From positions 7,882 through 14,369 of the forward strand of contig DPCK01000053.1 in assembly GCA_003516285.1 (NCBI GenBank): a stretch of DNA of 6,488 nt, read 5' to 3'. Below are positions 6,189 through 6,488 of the stretch, in pieces. Within the stretch, counting starts at the first letter, position 1; each line of letters opens with the position of its first letter. The position numbers and the translations under genes were made by a program. A model generated the notes under the pieces. That model was not told the DNA's origin. It saw only the letters and a list, made by a program, of their open reading frames with translations, and did not search any database. The stretch is from Lutibacter sp. (GTDB lineage: Bacteria; Bacteroidota; Bacteroidia; Flavobacteriales; Flavobacteriaceae).

Positions 6189-6488
6189 TTACTGTCGATA
6201 AATAATTACAGGAAAAACTTCTCCTTTGGTAAAATTACTGCGATTATCCGGTAATTCCAAAAAAGCATCGGCCTCAGCCAAATTGGCCAAATCTCCCGAC
6301 CCTTTTCCTGAAATGGGTGTTGCCCATAATTTACCTTCAACCTGATTTAATTTCACCTGTAAAAAATAGGTAAGTTCGGGTTTAAAATAAAAATCTTCGC
6401 TAAGGATTGCCTGGTGTTGGTTTTCAAAATTCAATCCAACGGATTTATAATGCCACGGATAAAAATATTTTACGCAATTTACAAAAGT
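6189..6488 (-). CDS. moeA: MoeA, molybdopterin molybdotransferase, C-terminal 99 residues only
   Basis: The frame is open from the right edge to a TAA at 6189-6191 and gives the last 99 residues of a protein whose start lies outside the window. The visible part opens with TFVNCVKYFYPW, which matches the end of the MoeA domain that carries the PVSxFV motif, and continues through a beta-rich C-terminal domain with TPISGKGSGDLANLAEADA and ELPDNRSNFTKGEVFPVIIY. MoeA (about 390-410 residues) catalyses molybdate insertion into adenylated molybdopterin. A shorter reading starting at a TTG at 6434 would split the conserved block and is not a real start. The 37-nt gap to moaC, with same-strand order, supports co-transcription. 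This is a window-edge truncation, not a broken gene. Confidence 0.92.
   Translation of the reverse strand, partial: TFVNCVKYFYPWHYKSVGLNFENQHQAILSEDFYFKPELTYFLQVKLNQVEGKLWATPISGKGSGDLANLAEADAFLELPDNRSNFTKGEVFPVIIYRQ

Overview
The window looks like a piece of a Bacteroidota (flavobacteria-type) chromosome. The evidence is low GC in most genes, AT-rich ribosome-binding regions with no clear Shine-Dalgarno sequence, promoter-like TAnnTTTG boxes, and protein families in their flavobacterial form (a membrane-embedded MutS-like ATPase, a MoeB-rhodanese fusion, MobA with an N-terminal extension). The assignment rests on these signs only; there is no 16S rRNA or other marker here.

Layout. (1) Bases 1-818, minus strand: the N-terminal 272 residues of a four-cluster [4Fe-4S] electron-transfer subunit of a molybdopterin oxidoreductase, cut by the left edge. 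(2) Bases 819-966: a divergent intergenic region with a Crp/Fnr-type palindrome (874-887) and a promoter-like box facing each way. (3) Bases 967-1669, plus strand: moaD and moaE, the two subunits of molybdopterin synthase. (4) Bases about 1670-1702: a short convergent gap with a weak hairpin. (5) Bases 1697-6488, minus strand: a tightly packed run read right to left as moeA (C-terminal end only) - moaC - mobA with a MobB-like N-terminal region - moeB with a rhodanese domain - a membrane MutS-like ATPase. Spacings within the run are 37 nt, an 8-nt overlap, 17 nt and 0 nt, so it is very probably one transcription unit. No gene-free stretch exceeds 300 bases; the longest is the 148-base region 819-966.

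How it fits together. Nearly all genes serve molybdenum cofactor synthesis. MoaC, with a MoaA not seen here, makes cyclic pyranopterin monophosphate. MoaD and MoaE convert it to molybdopterin, and the MoeB-rhodanese protein activates and probably sulfurates the MoaD C-terminus. MoeA inserts molybdate. MobA adds GMP to give the guanine dinucleotide cofactor used by DMSO-reductase-family enzymes. The Fe-S protein at the left edge is an electron-transfer subunit of just such an enzyme, so cofactor supply and a consumer sit side by side and may share anaerobic or nitrogen-oxide type control through the palindrome. The gene that does not fit is the MutS-like membrane ATPase, which starts directly at the moeB stop codon. 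The other noteworthy points are lineage-specific changes in known proteins: an apparently dead MobB P-loop, loss of the MoeB zinc cysteines, and a probable fusion of the Fe-S subunit to further sequence. I found no CRISPR array, insertion sequence, tRNA or rRNA.
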